Of a stretch of 64,000 nt of DNA, positions 36,238 through 45,624 are shown piece by piece. The position numbers were made by a program, and so were the translations under genes. The DNA lies in assembly GCA_016125585.1 (NCBI GenBank), contig WGLL01000001.1, positions 216,391-280,390 of the forward strand, given 5' to 3'. Each line of letters starts with the position of its first letter. Within the stretch, counting starts at the first letter, position 1. This stretch comes from Caulobacter sp. (GTDB taxonomy: Bacteria > Pseudomonadota > Alphaproteobacteria > Caulobacterales > Caulobacteraceae). A model generated the notes under the pieces. That model made no database searches. It was not told the origin of the DNA and was given only the letters and a program-made list of their open reading frames with translations.

Positions 36238-36870
36238 TCAGACCTTGGCGTCGGGTTGCAGATTGGGATGGGCGGCGGCGATCGCGGGATGCGCCGCCGC
36301 CCGTCCGGCGACGGCGGATATGGCGGGGAAGGCCGACAGGTCCACAGCGAACCGGGCGGAATTATAGATCTGCGGAATCAGCACGCAGTCGGCCAGGGTC
36401 GGGGCGTCGCCAAAGGCGAATCCCCTGCCATGGGCGCGGATCATCGCCTCAAGGGCGGCAAAGCCATCCCCGATCCACCGCTGGGCCCAGGCGGTGCGGC
36501 CAGCCTCGTCGACGCCCAGGGCGGTGAGCGCCTTGAGAATGCGCAGGTTGTTGACCGGATGGATGTCGCAGGCGACGACGCCGCACATGGCCCGCACCGT
36601 GTGGCGGTCGAAGGGATCGGCCGGCAGGAGGGCCGGCGCGGGGTGGGTCTCTTCCAGCCATTCGAGGATCGCCAGGCTCTGGGTCAGTTGATGACCGTCG
36701 ACCTCCAGGGTCGGGACCAGGGCCTGGGGGTTGAGGGCGCGATAGGCCTCGCCCCCCTGTTCATTGGCCACCAGATCGACCGGGACCACATCATAGTCCA
36801 GGCCCTTGAGATTGAGGGCGATGCGCAGCCGGTAGGGGGCGGAGGCGCGCCAGGCGCTGTAGAGCTTCAT
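36238..36870 (-). CDS. zeta-class glutathione transferase (maleylacetoacetate/maleylpyruvate isomerase)
   Basis: A 210-residue GST-fold isomerase. The N-terminal thioredoxin-like domain carries YSAWRASAPYRLRIALNLKG, the zeta-class motif, then NPQALVPTLEVDG and QSLAILEWLEE. The C-terminal domain shows CDIHPVNNLRILKAL and FGDAPTLADCVLIPQIYN. Start ATG 36870 overlaps the FAH gene stop (TGATG). Because its partner is the short FAH hydrolase, the substrate may be maleylpyruvate (gentisate route) rather than maleylacetoacetate (tyrosine route). Confidence 0.9.
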   Translation of the reverse strand: MKLYSAWRASAPYRLRIALNLKGLDYDVVPVDLVANEQGGEAYRALNPQALVPTLEVDGHQLTQSLAILEWLEETHPAPALLPADPFDRHTVRAMCGVVACDIHPVNNLRILKALTALGVDEAGRTAWAQRWIGDGFAALEAMIRAHGRGFAFGDAPTLADCVLIPQIYNSARFAVDLSAFPAISAVAGRAAAHPAIAAAHPNLQPDAKV

Positions 36871-37514
36871 CAGACGATCCGGAACGACAGGCTGCCGACC
36901 CCCTCGACAGACCCTTCGACCAGATCGCCCCTCACCAGGGGACCGACCCCCTCCGGCGTGCCGGTATAGATCAGGTCGCCGGCCTGCAGCGCCCACAGCT
37001 TGCCGGCCTCGGCGACGATCTCCGCCGCCGACCAGATCATGTCGCCGATCGAGGCGTCCTGTTTGACCGCCCCGTTCACCGAGAGGGTGATCCTGGCGTC
37101 CCCGACGGTCGCCAGCTTGCGGATGGCGCTGATCGGGGCCGAATGATCAAAGCCCTTGGCCGCGTCCCAGGGCTGACCCTTGGCCTTGGCCTGGCCTTGC
37201 AGGTCGCGGCGGGTCAGGTCCACCCCGACCGCATAGCCGAACACCGACCCGCCCGGCCCGATGGCGATGACCAGTTCGATCTCATGGTGCAGGTCGCTGG
37301 TCGCCGAAGGATAGGGCGCATCCTCGCCCGGCGGCACAATGGCGTCCGCCGGTTTGCAGAAGAAGAACGGCGGATCGCGGTCGTCCCCGCCCATCTCGGC
37401 GCGGTGGGCGGCGTAGTTGCGGCCGACGCAGAGGATCCGCCGCACCGGAAACGGCTTGTCGCCCTCGACCGGGACGGTGGGGGTGGGGCGGAGGGGAAAG
37501 GCGGTGTCGGTCAT
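36870..37514 (-). CDS. short FAH-family hydrolase (fumarylpyruvate hydrolase-like)
   Basis: The 214-residue protein has the FAH fold: ILCVGRNYAAHRAEMGG, FFFCKPADAIVP, DLHHEIELVIAIG (metal ligands), GYAVGVDLTRRDLQ and GDLIYTGTPEGVGPL. It lacks the N-terminal domain of tyrosine-pathway fumarylacetoacetases and matches the size of fumarylpyruvate hydrolases and acylpyruvases. I start at ATG 37514, preceded by GGGAGA. It is translationally coupled to the isomerase. Confidence 0.9.
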   Translation of the reverse strand: MTDTAFPLRPTPTVPVEGDKPFPVRRILCVGRNYAAHRAEMGGDDRDPPFFFCKPADAIVPPGEDAPYPSATSDLHHEIELVIAIGPGGSVFGYAVGVDLTRRDLQGQAKAKGQPWDAAKGFDHSAPISAIRKLATVGDARITLSVNGAVKQDASIGDMIWSAAEIVAEAGKLWALQAGDLIYTGTPEGVGPLVRGDLVEGSVEGVGSLSFRIV

Positions 37515-37536
37515 GAAGTCTCCCATCACTCATAAT

Positions 37537-37719
37537 CTCCCTTCCCCCTGGAGGGGGGAAGGGCCGGGGATGGGGGTGGAGGAGGGTCAGCCAGGCGCTC
37601 CGCCGACAGGTTTTCCCCGACAGAGAGGCCGAACCGGGAGAGGGCCATCACGAAAACCGCGTGAGCGGAACGGCCGCCACCCCCATCCCCAACCCTTCCC
37701 CCCTCCAGGGGGAAGGGAG
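37537..37719. repeat. family A inverted-repeat pair, clean copy
   Basis: Two 43-base arms at 37537-37579 and 37677-37719 are inverted copies differing at two positions; each has the internal palindrome CTTCCCCCTGGAGGGGGGAA. They frame ~97 bases without a gene. The set lies between the FAH hydrolase and mdh. A degenerate pair sits at 639-793. Confidence 0.85.
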
Positions 37720-37729
37720 AAGTACTGGC

Positions 37730-38800
<1,071 letters not shown>

Positions 38801-38829
38801 TCAGCCGCCACAGAACAGGAACCCGCGCC

Positions 38830-39879
38830 ATGTCCAAGACCGATCCCGGCCACTATTTCGAGGACTTCCGCCTGGGTCAGGTGCTGGACCACGCCACCCC
38901 GCGCACGGTGACGACGGGGGACGTGGCGCTCTATACCGCGCTGAACGGTCCGCGCTTCGCCCTGTTCTCCTCCGACGAGTTCGCCCGGTCCTGCGGCCTG
39001 GACGGGGCGCCGGTCGATCCGTTGCTGACCTTCCACATCGTGTTCGGCAAGACCGTGCCCGACATCAGCCTCAACGCCGTGGCCAACCTGGGCTACGCCG
39101 AGGGCCTGTTCCTGCGCGCCGTCTATCCGGGCGACACCCTGACCGCCTCCAGCGAGGTCATCGGGCTGAAGGAGAATTCCAACAGGAAGACCGGGGTCGT
39201 CTATGTCCGCACCACCGGCGTCAACCAGCGCGGCGAGCCGGTGCTGAGCTATGTGCGCTGGGTGATGGTGCGCAAACGCGATGAGGCGGCGCAGATCGCC
39301 GAGCAGAAGGTTCCGGAGCTGAAGGGCGCGGTCGCCGCCGGCGATCTGGTGGTTCCCCAAGGGCTGGATCTGTCGAGATACGACTACGCCCTGGCCGGCG
39401 CGCCGCACGCCTTCGAGGATTACGAGATCGGCGAGACCATCGACCATGTCGACGGCATGGCGGTGGAGGAGGCCGAGCAGCAGCTGGCCACCCGCCTCTA
39501 CCAGAACACCGCCAAGGTCCATTTCAACCAGTTTGAGCGGGCCAGGGATCCGTCCGGGCGACGCCTGGTCTATGGCGGGGTGGTGATCTCGACGGCCAAG
39601 GCGCTGAGCTTCAACGGATTGCAGAACGCCGGGCTGATCCTGGGGATCAACGGCGGGCGGCATGTGAACCCCTTCTTCGCCGGCGGCACGGTGTTCGCCT
39701 GGAGCGAGGTGCTGGACAAGGCGTTGCTGGAGCCGGGGATCGGGGCGGTGCGGCTGCGGCTGGTGGCGACCAAGGACCGCCCCTGCGGCGACCTGCCGGA
39801 CAAGGACGACAGCGGCGCCTATCCGTCCGAGGTGATCCTCGATTTCGACTACTGGGCGGCGGTTCCGGCGCGGGGGTGA
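38830..39879 (+). CDS. mch: mesaconyl-CoA hydratase (two hotdog MaoC domains)
   Basis: The 349-residue protein matches the mesaconyl-CoA/beta-methylmalyl-CoA hydratase of the ethylmalonyl-CoA pathway. Typical blocks are GHYFEDFRLGQVLDHATPRT at the start, FSSDEFARSCGL, HIVFGKTVPDISLNAVANLG, YAEGLFLRAVYPGDTL, KENSNRKTGVVYVRT, and in the second hotdog EQQLATRLYQNTAKVHF and YGGVVISTAKALSFNGLQNA. It acts on C5 CoA esters during acetate or C2 assimilation. It stands apart from other pathway genes except the CitE-like enzyme 1.2 kb away. Confidence 0.9.
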   Translation: MSKTDPGHYFEDFRLGQVLDHATPRTVTTGDVALYTALNGPRFALFSSDEFARSCGLDGAPVDPLLTFHIVFGKTVPDISLNAVANLGYAEGLFLRAVYPGDTLTASSEVIGLKENSNRKTGVVYVRTTGVNQRGEPVLSYVRWVMVRKRDEAAQIAEQKVPELKGAVAAGDLVVPQGLDLSRYDYALAGAPHAFEDYEIGETIDHVDGMAVEEAEQQLATRLYQNTAKVHFNQFERARDPSGRRLVYGGVVISTAKALSFNGLQNAGLILGINGGRHVNPFFAGGTVFAWSEVLDKALLEPGIGAVRLRLVATKDRPCGDLPDKDDSGAYPSEVILDFDYWAAVPARG

Positions 39880-39888
39880 TCCCCGGTA

Positions 39889-40020
39889 TCGTCATCCGCG
39901 GGCTTGTCCCGGGGACCCATGGTTCCGTGGCCGCGAGGCCCGGGTTTGGTCTGGCGGGATGACGCGCCTACGGTTCGTGGGGCTGACAAATGGGTCCTCG
40001 GGACGGAGCCCGAGGATGAT
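39889..40020. repeat. family B inverted-repeat element, copy 3
   Basis: ATCGTCATCCGCGGGCTTGT at 39889 onward faces GGACGGAGCCCGAGGATGAT ending at 40020, an imperfect version of the pair at 35331-35461. The centre has no gene. Like the other two copies it lies just after the 3' end of a plus-strand gene. Confidence 0.75.
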
Positions 40021-40031
40021 GGGAAGATTAT

Positions 40032-40463
40032 ATGTCCGAATTCAAGATCGACCCTGCCTTCGTCGCCACCAGCCATGCGGTCGGCGACCTTCCGCTCTGT
40101 CAGGTGCGCCTGCAGGACGACGCCCGCTATCCCTGGCTGGTGCTGATCCCGAGGCGGGACGGGCTGCGCGAGATCGAGGACTTGCCGCCGGGCGATCGCG
40201 CGCTGCTGGTGGAAGAGGGGGTGCGGGCCGGGGCGGCGGTGCGGACGATCGGCGCGGCGCTGGGGCTGACGGTCGACAAGCTCAATCTCGGGGCCCTGGG
40301 CAATATCACCGCCCAGCTGCACCTGCACGTCGTCGGCCGGCGGGAGGGCGATCCGGCCTGGCCCGGTCCGGTCTGGGGTCACAGCGCAGGGACCCCCTAT
40401 GCGAAAGCCGATCTGGACCGGGCCCTGATCGCGGCGCGAACGGCCCTCGACCTCCAGGTCTAG
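40032..40463 (+). CDS. HIT-family protein
   Basis: A 143-residue protein of the histidine triad family, which hydrolyses or transfers nucleotides. The segments LVLIPRRDGLREIEDLPPGD and NLGALGNITAQLHLHVVGRR carry the H-x-H-x-V triad core; the third histidine is less regular than in HinT. Such versions are common in alphaproteobacteria. GGAAG precedes the ATG at 40032. Its 3' end overlaps the convergent gene by four bases. Confidence 0.9.
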   Translation: MSEFKIDPAFVATSHAVGDLPLCQVRLQDDARYPWLVLIPRRDGLREIEDLPPGDRALLVEEGVRAGAAVRTIGAALGLTVDKLNLGALGNITAQLHLHVVGRREGDPAWPGPVWGHSAGTPYAKADLDRALIAARTALDLQV

Positions 40464-41152
40464 TCCCGCCGCATCGACACCCGGTGGGTGGAGCCCGATT
40501 CCCAAAGCTCGCCCACCCAGCCCGCGCCGGACGGCGTCAGGGTCAGGACCAGTTGTTCGCGGGCGCCCCGGGGGGTGAAGCGGGCGGACACCCCGGCGCC
40601 GGAACGTTCGATGCTGTCGAGCAGCCCGACCCGGCCGGTCCCCTGCCCGGGCCGCAGGCTGCGCCAGGCGCCCTCCAGCGGCCGGTCGGCCGAGCCCTTG
40701 TCGACGAGGATCAGGCTGTAGAGCGGCCGGCCGTCGGGACCATGCACAACCCATTCGCCATCCAGCGGGCCCTGACGCTGCTGGGCGGCCTCGAAGCCGC
40801 CCTTGATGCGGCTGTCATAGGCCCGTTCGGTCGGGGTCGGCGGCGGTTCCGGCGTGCGCGACAGCTCGTCGATCATCACCGGCCGGTCCAGCTGAGGGCG
40901 GCGGACCACGGGCGGCGGGCGATATCGCGCAGGCGGGGCGGTCGTTGTCGGGGCGGTGACCTGGACCGCGTCCTCGGGATTGTCCTCTCCCTCGGCGGCG
41001 TCGTCATCCATCCCCTGCCGGGCGGCGATGCCGGACAGGACATCGCCGATCGGGTCGTCCCCGGCGGGGACGGCCTGAGCCAGGGCGACCGGGACAAGAC
41101 CCGCCGCGCTGAACGCAATCACCGCACTGATCAGCAGGCCTGCCTGCCTCAT
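40460..41152 (-). CDS. secreted protein of unknown function
   Basis: The 230-residue product has a Sec signal peptide (LLISAVIAFSAAGLVPVALA, cleavage near AQA), a ~85-residue Pro/Thr/Asp-rich linker, and a C-terminal domain of about 110 residues with LDGEWVVHGPDGRPLYSLIL, ADRPLEGAWRSL and a closing WVGELWESGSTHRVSM. The pattern looks like a beta-rich periplasmic domain of Caulobacterales type. Start overlaps the CitE-like gene stop as ATGA, so it is coupled to that enzyme. Confidence 0.7.
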   Translation of the reverse strand: MRQAGLLISAVIAFSAAGLVPVALAQAVPAGDDPIGDVLSGIAARQGMDDDAAEGEDNPEDAVQVTAPTTTAPPARYRPPPVVRRPQLDRPVMIDELSRTPEPPPTPTERAYDSRIKGGFEAAQQRQGPLDGEWVVHGPDGRPLYSLILVDKGSADRPLEGAWRSLRPGQGTGRVGLLDSIERSGAGVSARFTPRGAREQLVLTLTPSGAGWVGELWESGSTHRVSMRRD

Positions 41153-42027
41153 GCCGCCTCCGCTTGGGCGATGGCCTCGGAAACCGCCACCAGCCGCTGC
41201 GCCTGGGACAGATGCAAGAGTTCCGCCATCCGCCCCTCGACCCGGATCGCCCCCTTGCCGGCGTTTTCCGGCAGGGCGAAGGCGGCGATCACCGCCCGGG
41301 CCCAGGCCACCTCGGTCGCCGCCGGGGAAAAGACCATGTTGCAGGGTTCGACCTGTTTGGGATGGATCAGGGTCTTGCCGTCGAAGCCGAAATCGACCCC
41401 CTGCTCGCAGACGCCGACCAGGCTTTCGATATCTTCGATGTCGTTGTGCACGCCGTCGAGAATGGTCAGGCCGTGGGCCCGGGCCGCCGCAACCGACAGG
41501 CTGAGCGGGCCCCAGAAGGGGGCGCGGTCGCTGGTCTGGCGACAGCGCATCTCCTTGGCGAGGTCATTGGTGCCCATCACCCAGGTCGTCAGCCGGGTCG
41601 TGCGGGAGGCGGCGGCGATGTCGTTCAGGGCGAACAGGGCGGCGCAGGTTTCGATCATGGCCCAGAGCTTCGTCGCCTCCGGCGCCTTTTCGATGGCGCG
41701 ATCATAGGCGGCGACATCGGCGGCGCTGCTGACCTTGGGAACCAGGATGGCGTCCGGGCCGGCGAGGGCGGCCAGTTCCAGATCCATCGCCCCCCAGGGC
41801 GTGTCGAGGCCATTGGTGCGGATCACCACCTCGCGACGGCCAAAGCCGCCGGCCTTGACCGCCTCCACCGCCTGCATCCGCGCCGTCTCCTTGGCCTCGG
41901 GCGCCACCGCGTCTTCCAGGTCGAGGATCACCACGTCACAGGCCAGACTCCTGGCCTTCTCGATGGCCTTGGCGTTGGAGGCGGGCATGTAGAGGGCGCT
42001 GCGGCGGGGGCGGGGCGTGTCGGTCAT
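41149..42027 (-). CDS. malyl-CoA lyase/thioesterase-type CitE family enzyme
   Basis: The 292-residue TIM-barrel enzyme has RSALYMPASNAKAIEKARSL, the metal-binding VVILDLEDAVAPEAKETARM near residue 36, VVIRTNGLDTPWGAMDLELA, PKVSSAADV, GTNDLAKEMRCR and the C-terminal DFGFDGKTLIHPKQVEPCN. The C-terminal region VFSPAATEVAWARAVIAAF matches the (3S)-malyl-CoA thioesterase (Mcl2) and beta-methylmalyl-CoA lyase group of the ethylmalonyl-CoA pathway. Which of these reactions it performs cannot be told by eye. Confidence 0.88.
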   Translation of the reverse strand: MTDTPRPRRSALYMPASNAKAIEKARSLACDVVILDLEDAVAPEAKETARMQAVEAVKAGGFGRREVVIRTNGLDTPWGAMDLELAALAGPDAILVPKVSSAADVAAYDRAIEKAPEATKLWAMIETCAALFALNDIAAASRTTRLTTWVMGTNDLAKEMRCRQTSDRAPFWGPLSLSVAAARAHGLTILDGVHNDIEDIESLVGVCEQGVDFGFDGKTLIHPKQVEPCNMVFSPAATEVAWARAVIAAFALPENAGKGAIRVEGRMAELLHLSQAQRLVAVSEAIAQAEAA

Positions 42028-42167
42028 CGGAGGCGGCGGGCTCGCTGTCGAAGGGCAGGGGGAGGGTCCCTGTGTAACGAGCGCGGCGGCGGCGATCCAG
42101 TATCGGACCGGCGCCGGGACGGGTAATCTGACTGGCGGGGCGCGAAGCTTGGGCGCAGGATGGCGCC

Positions 42168-42548
42168 ATGACGCGCTACGACCCCACCGCCCGCAATGTT
42201 CTTGGCGAGGAACTTATCCCCTGTTCGCTGGATCCGGTGACCGGCTTCTATCGCAACGGCTGCTGCGAGACCGGACCGCAGGATCTGGGCCTGCACACCG
42301 TCTGCGCGGTGATGACCGCCGAGTTCCTCGCCTACAGCCAGAGGCAGGGCAACGACCTGTCGACGCCCCGGCCGGAATACGGCTTCGCCGGCCTCAAGCC
42401 CGGCGACCGCTGGTGCCTCTGCGCGCCGCGCTGGAAGGAAGCCCTGGACGACGGCTGCGCCCCGCAGGTGGTGCTGGCCTCGACCCATGAGGAAACGCTG
42501 GCCATCGTGCCGCTGGGCATCCTCAAGGACCACGCCGTCACCGCCTGA
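42168..42548 (+). CDS. DUF2237 family protein
   Basis: A 126-residue protein of the widely conserved DUF2237 group. Signature blocks are NVLGEELIPCSLDPVTGFYR, CCETGPQDLGLHTVCAVMTA, EFLAYSQRQGNDLSTPRPEY and GFAGLKPGDRWCLCAPRW. Five or six cysteines recur. Function unknown. Its 3' end overlaps the convergent thpR gene by 11 bases. Confidence 0.92.
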   Translation: MTRYDPTARNVLGEELIPCSLDPVTGFYRNGCCETGPQDLGLHTVCAVMTAEFLAYSQRQGNDLSTPRPEYGFAGLKPGDRWCLCAPRWKEALDDGCAPQVVLASTHEETLAIVPLGILKDHAVTA

Positions 42549-43077
42549 GGGGGTAGTCCCGCTCCAGATCGTAGCGCGAGCCCTCGCGGGTCTGGCGACT
42601 GGAATAGAGGCCGAACCGGGCGGCCCGGAAGGGCGGGCTGTGCAGCAGGTTGTTGGCGGCTTCCCAGTCGGCGACGGCCATGGGATCGGGGCGCTTCAGA
42701 TAGGCCAGGGTGACGTGAGGCCGGTAGCTGCGGGAATCGGGCGGCAGCTTCGCCCGCCGCGCCGCCGTCTCGCAGCGGCGGTGCAGGGCGCGGAGCGGTT
42801 CGCTCTCGGCCACCCCGGCCCAGACGGCGTGGATATCCTGCGGCTCGCCGAAATGCCCCGCCCCGGTCAGTTCCAGGTCGAAGGGCGCCGCAGCGATGGC
42901 CGACAGCTCCGCATCGAGGTCTTCGGCGACATCCTCACGCACATCGCCGAAGAACCGCAGGGTGATGTGCATCTCCTCGACCGGCCGCCAGCGCGCGCCC
43001 TCGAGCCCGGTCTGATGGGCGGTCAGCCCCCGGGCGGTCTCGTAGGGAATGGCGACGGCGGCGAAGAGGCGGATCAT
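42538..43077 (-). CDS. thpR: RNA 2',3'-cyclic phosphodiesterase (LigT/ThpR)
   Basis: The 179-residue enzyme opens 2',3'-cyclic phosphates and can join tRNA halves in vitro. It has both catalytic HxTx motifs: EMHITLRFFGDV near residue 38 and YRPHVTLAYLKR near 125. The middle carries a LELTGAGHFGEPQDI block. Length is normal. It lies five bases downstream of the aldo-keto reductase gene on the same strand. Confidence 0.93.
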   Translation of the reverse strand: MIRLFAAVAIPYETARGLTAHQTGLEGARWRPVEEMHITLRFFGDVREDVAEDLDAELSAIAAAPFDLELTGAGHFGEPQDIHAVWAGVAESEPLRALHRRCETAARRAKLPPDSRSYRPHVTLAYLKRPDPMAVADWEAANNLLHSPPFRAARFGLYSSRQTREGSRYDLERDYPLRR

Positions 43078-43082
43078 CGGCG

Positions 43083-44123
43083 TTACGGACAGGGGTTGGG
43101 CCGCTGGATGTGCAGCTCGTCCACCGCCTTGTCGAGCGTTTCGGTCCAGTCGAGATCGAAGGCGTCGATGTCGGTTTTCAGCTGCTCCATGGTGGTGGCG
43201 CCGATGATGGTCGCGGTGACGAAGGGGCGGCTGTCGCAGAACTTCAGGGCCAGGGTCTCTGGTGCGAGGCCCTGTTCCCTGGCCAGATCGACATAAGAGC
43301 GGATGGCCTCCTGCGAGCCGGGGCCGTCGTAGCGCTGCATGCGGTTGTAGAGGGTCTTGCGGGCCCCGGCCGGCAGGGCGCCGTCCAGGTATTTGCCGGT
43401 CAGGGCGCCCTGGGCCAGGGGCGAATAGGCCAGCAGTCCGACGTCCTCGCGCAGGGCGATCTCGGCCAGGCCGAACTCGAAGGTGCGGTTGACCAGGCTG
43501 TAGGCGTTCTGGATCGAGGCCATGCGCGGCAGGCCCAGCCGCTCGGCCGCCTCGACGAACTTCATCACCCCCCAGGCGGTCTCGTTGGACACCCCGACGG
43601 CGCGGATGCGACCGGCCTTCACATGGGCGTCCAGGGCGGTGAGGATGGCCTCGAAGCCCTCGTAGTCGGCGTCATAGTCGCGGTAGGTCATGCCGCCGAA
43701 GATGCGCACCGAGCGGTCCGGCCAGTGCAGCTGGTAGAGGTCGAGATAGTCGGTGTTAAGGCGCTTGAGCGACTTCTCCACCGCCTCGTCGATATGGGCC
43801 CTGGTCAGGCGGGTCGGCGAGCCGTCGTCGCGGAGCCAGGTCATCGGCGAGCGGCCGGCGACCTTGGAGGCCAGGACGATGCTGTCCCGCTTGCCGCCCC
43901 TGGCCAACCAGCTGCCGATATTGCGTTCGGTGGCGCCTTGCGTCTCCGGCGTCGGCGGCGAGGCGTACATCTCGGCGGTGTCCCAGAAATTGACCCCCCG
44001 CTCGAGGGCGTAGTCCATCTGCCGGTGGGCCTGGGCCTCGTCGTTCTGGGAGCCCCAGGTCATGGTGCCGAGACAGCAGCGGGACACCGAGATGCCCGTG
44101 CGGCCGAGTTGTGAGTACTGCAA
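43083..44123 (-). CDS. aldo-keto reductase (Tas-like)
   Basis: A 346-residue NADP-dependent oxidoreductase. QLGRTGISVSRCCLGTMTWG is the first strand, GVNFWDTAEMYASPPTPETQ supplies Asp and Tyr, GKRDSIVLASKV the Lys, and DYLDLYQLHWPDR the His. The C-terminal CDSRPFVTATIIGATTMEQL binds cofactor. Close to E. coli Tas. The start is TTG at 44123 with GGGGGAT upstream; no better ATG. Substrate is unknown. Confidence 0.93.
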   Translation of the reverse strand: MQYSQLGRTGISVSRCCLGTMTWGSQNDEAQAHRQMDYALERGVNFWDTAEMYASPPTPETQGATERNIGSWLARGGKRDSIVLASKVAGRSPMTWLRDDGSPTRLTRAHIDEAVEKSLKRLNTDYLDLYQLHWPDRSVRIFGGMTYRDYDADYEGFEAILTALDAHVKAGRIRAVGVSNETAWGVMKFVEAAERLGLPRMASIQNAYSLVNRTFEFGLAEIALREDVGLLAYSPLAQGALTGKYLDGALPAGARKTLYNRMQRYDGPGSQEAIRSYVDLAREQGLAPETLALKFCDSRPFVTATIIGATTMEQLKTDIDAFDLDWTETLDKAVDELHIQRPNPCP

Positions 44124-44200
44124 GATCTATCCCCCGGATGAGTTGATGGGTCGGTGCGTCCTGCGACAGGCGCCGGCAAGCGCGCGCCGCCCTGGACGCC

Positions 44201-44863
44201 TTACTTCAAGGCCCGCAAGACGGTCGGCGCCATGGCCTTGACGATGACCTTCACCCCCGCCGCGTTGGGATGGATGCCGTCGCGCTGATTGAGCCTGGGG
44301 TTTCCCGCCACCCCGGCCAGCAGGTCGGGGTAGAGGACGATGTGGTGCTTTGACGCCAGGGCCGGGAACAGGGCCGAGAAATCGCGGGCGTAGCTGCGGC
44401 CCAGCGCCGGGGGCGGCCGCATGCCGGCGATGGCCACCTTGATGCGGCGGGCCTGAAGCCTGGCGATGATGGCGTCGAGATTGCGCTTGGTGCGGGTCGG
44501 ATCGAGCCCCTGCAGCAGATCGTTGCCGCCCAGCGCCACCAGGCAGAGGTCGGTGTCGGACTGGACGCTGAAATTGACCCGCGCCAGGCCGGCGGCGGAG
44601 GTGTCGCCCGACACCCCGGCGCCGCGGACCCGGACATGGCCGCCCAGGCGGTTCAGTTCGGCCTCCAGCCGCGCCGGCAGGGCGTCGCGGGCCGGCAGGC
44701 CGTAGCCGGCGGTGATGCTGTCGCCGAGGATGGTGACGATGCGTGGTTTCGCCTGGGCCAGAACCGGAAACGCCGGGGCCAGCGCCAGGGCGCCGATCAG
44801 CCCCCGGCGGGTCAGGGGCCGGGTCAGGGGGCGGGTGAAGCTTAGTTTAGGTGTGTTCGCCAT
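44201..44863 (-). CDS. SGNH hydrolase (TesA-like arylesterase)
   Basis: The 220-residue enzyme has a twin-arginine-like signal (TRRGLIGALALAPAFPVLA). The four SGNH blocks are present: ILGDSITAGYGL near residue 47 (Ser), GAGVSGDTSA (Gly), ALGGNDLLQGL near 120 (Asn) and NQRDGIHPNAAG near 195 (Asp, His). It is divergent from a YbbA/YbbP-like ABC pair, the same partnership as E. coli tesA-ybbA-ybbP. Secreted thioesterase/lysophospholipase activity is inferred. Confidence 0.92.
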   Translation of the reverse strand: MANTPKLSFTRPLTRPLTRRGLIGALALAPAFPVLAQAKPRIVTILGDSITAGYGLPARDALPARLEAELNRLGGHVRVRGAGVSGDTSAAGLARVNFSVQSDTDLCLVALGGNDLLQGLDPTRTKRNLDAIIARLQARRIKVAIAGMRPPPALGRSYARDFSALFPALASKHHIVLYPDLLAGVAGNPRLNQRDGIHPNAAGVKVIVKAMAPTVLRALK

Positions 44864-44937
44864 CTCTGCGCCCTATGTAGGTGAGGACATCGCATCGCCA
44901 AACGCCTTCGCCCCACTTTTCCACGAGTCCGCCCCGC

Positions 44938-45624
44938 ATGACCGACATCGATCCAGCCGCCGCGCCCCTGGTTCTGCGGGCCGTGACCCTGACCCTGCCG
45001 TCCGCGGCCGGGCCGGTGGAAATCCTCAAGGGTGTCGACCTGACCGTCGAAAGGGGCGAGCGGGTGGCCGTGGTCGGGCCGTCCGGCTCGGGCAAGTCGT
45101 CGTTGATCGCCGTGGCCGCCGGGCTGGAAAAGCCGACGGGCGGCGGGGTGTCGTTGTTTGGCGAGGACATCGGCCCCTTGTCGGAGGACGGGCGGGCGAA
45201 ACTGCGGCGGGGGCATGTCTCCCTGGTGTTCCAGAGCTTTCACCTGCTGCCCAACATGACCGCCGAGGAGAATGTCTCCGCCCCGCTGGAGATCGCCGGC
45301 CGCCCGGGCGCGGCGGCCCTGGCCCGCGACTGGCTGGACCGGGTCGGCCTGTCGGGCCGCCTGACCCACTATCCGCACCAGCTGTCGGGCGGCGAGCAGC
45401 AGCGGGTGGCCCTGGCCCGCGCCCTGGCCATCTCCCCCAGCCTGCTGTTCGCTGATGAGCCGACCGGAAATCTCGACGGGGCCAACGCCGTCGCCGTCGC
45501 CGACCTGATGTTCGACCTGGTGGCGATGACCGGCGCCGCCATGGTCATGGTCACCCACGATCCCGCCCTGGCCGCCCGCGCCGACCGCACGGTGACCATG
45601 GACAATGGACGGATCGCCGCGTGA
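44938..45624 (+). CDS. ABC transporter ATPase (YbbA/LolD-like)
   Basis: The 228-residue ATPase has Walker A VVGPSGSGKSSLIAVAAGL, the signature YPHQLSGGEQQRVALARALA, Walker B SLLFADEPTGNLD, and the H-loop MVMVTHDPALA. The LFGEDIGPLSEDGRAKLRR and VFQSFHLLPNMTAEENV segments are those of the MacB/LolD/YbbA group. ATG 44938 is the start; the stop overlaps the permease GTG as GTGA. Paired with the large YbbP-like permease. Confidence 0.94.
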   Translation: MTDIDPAAAPLVLRAVTLTLPSAAGPVEILKGVDLTVERGERVAVVGPSGSGKSSLIAVAAGLEKPTGGGVSLFGEDIGPLSEDGRAKLRRGHVSLVFQSFHLLPNMTAEENVSAPLEIAGRPGAAALARDWLDRVGLSGRLTHYPHQLSGGEQQRVALARALAISPSLLFADEPTGNLDGANAVAVADLMFDLVAMTGAAMVMVTHDPALAARADRTVTMDNGRIAA

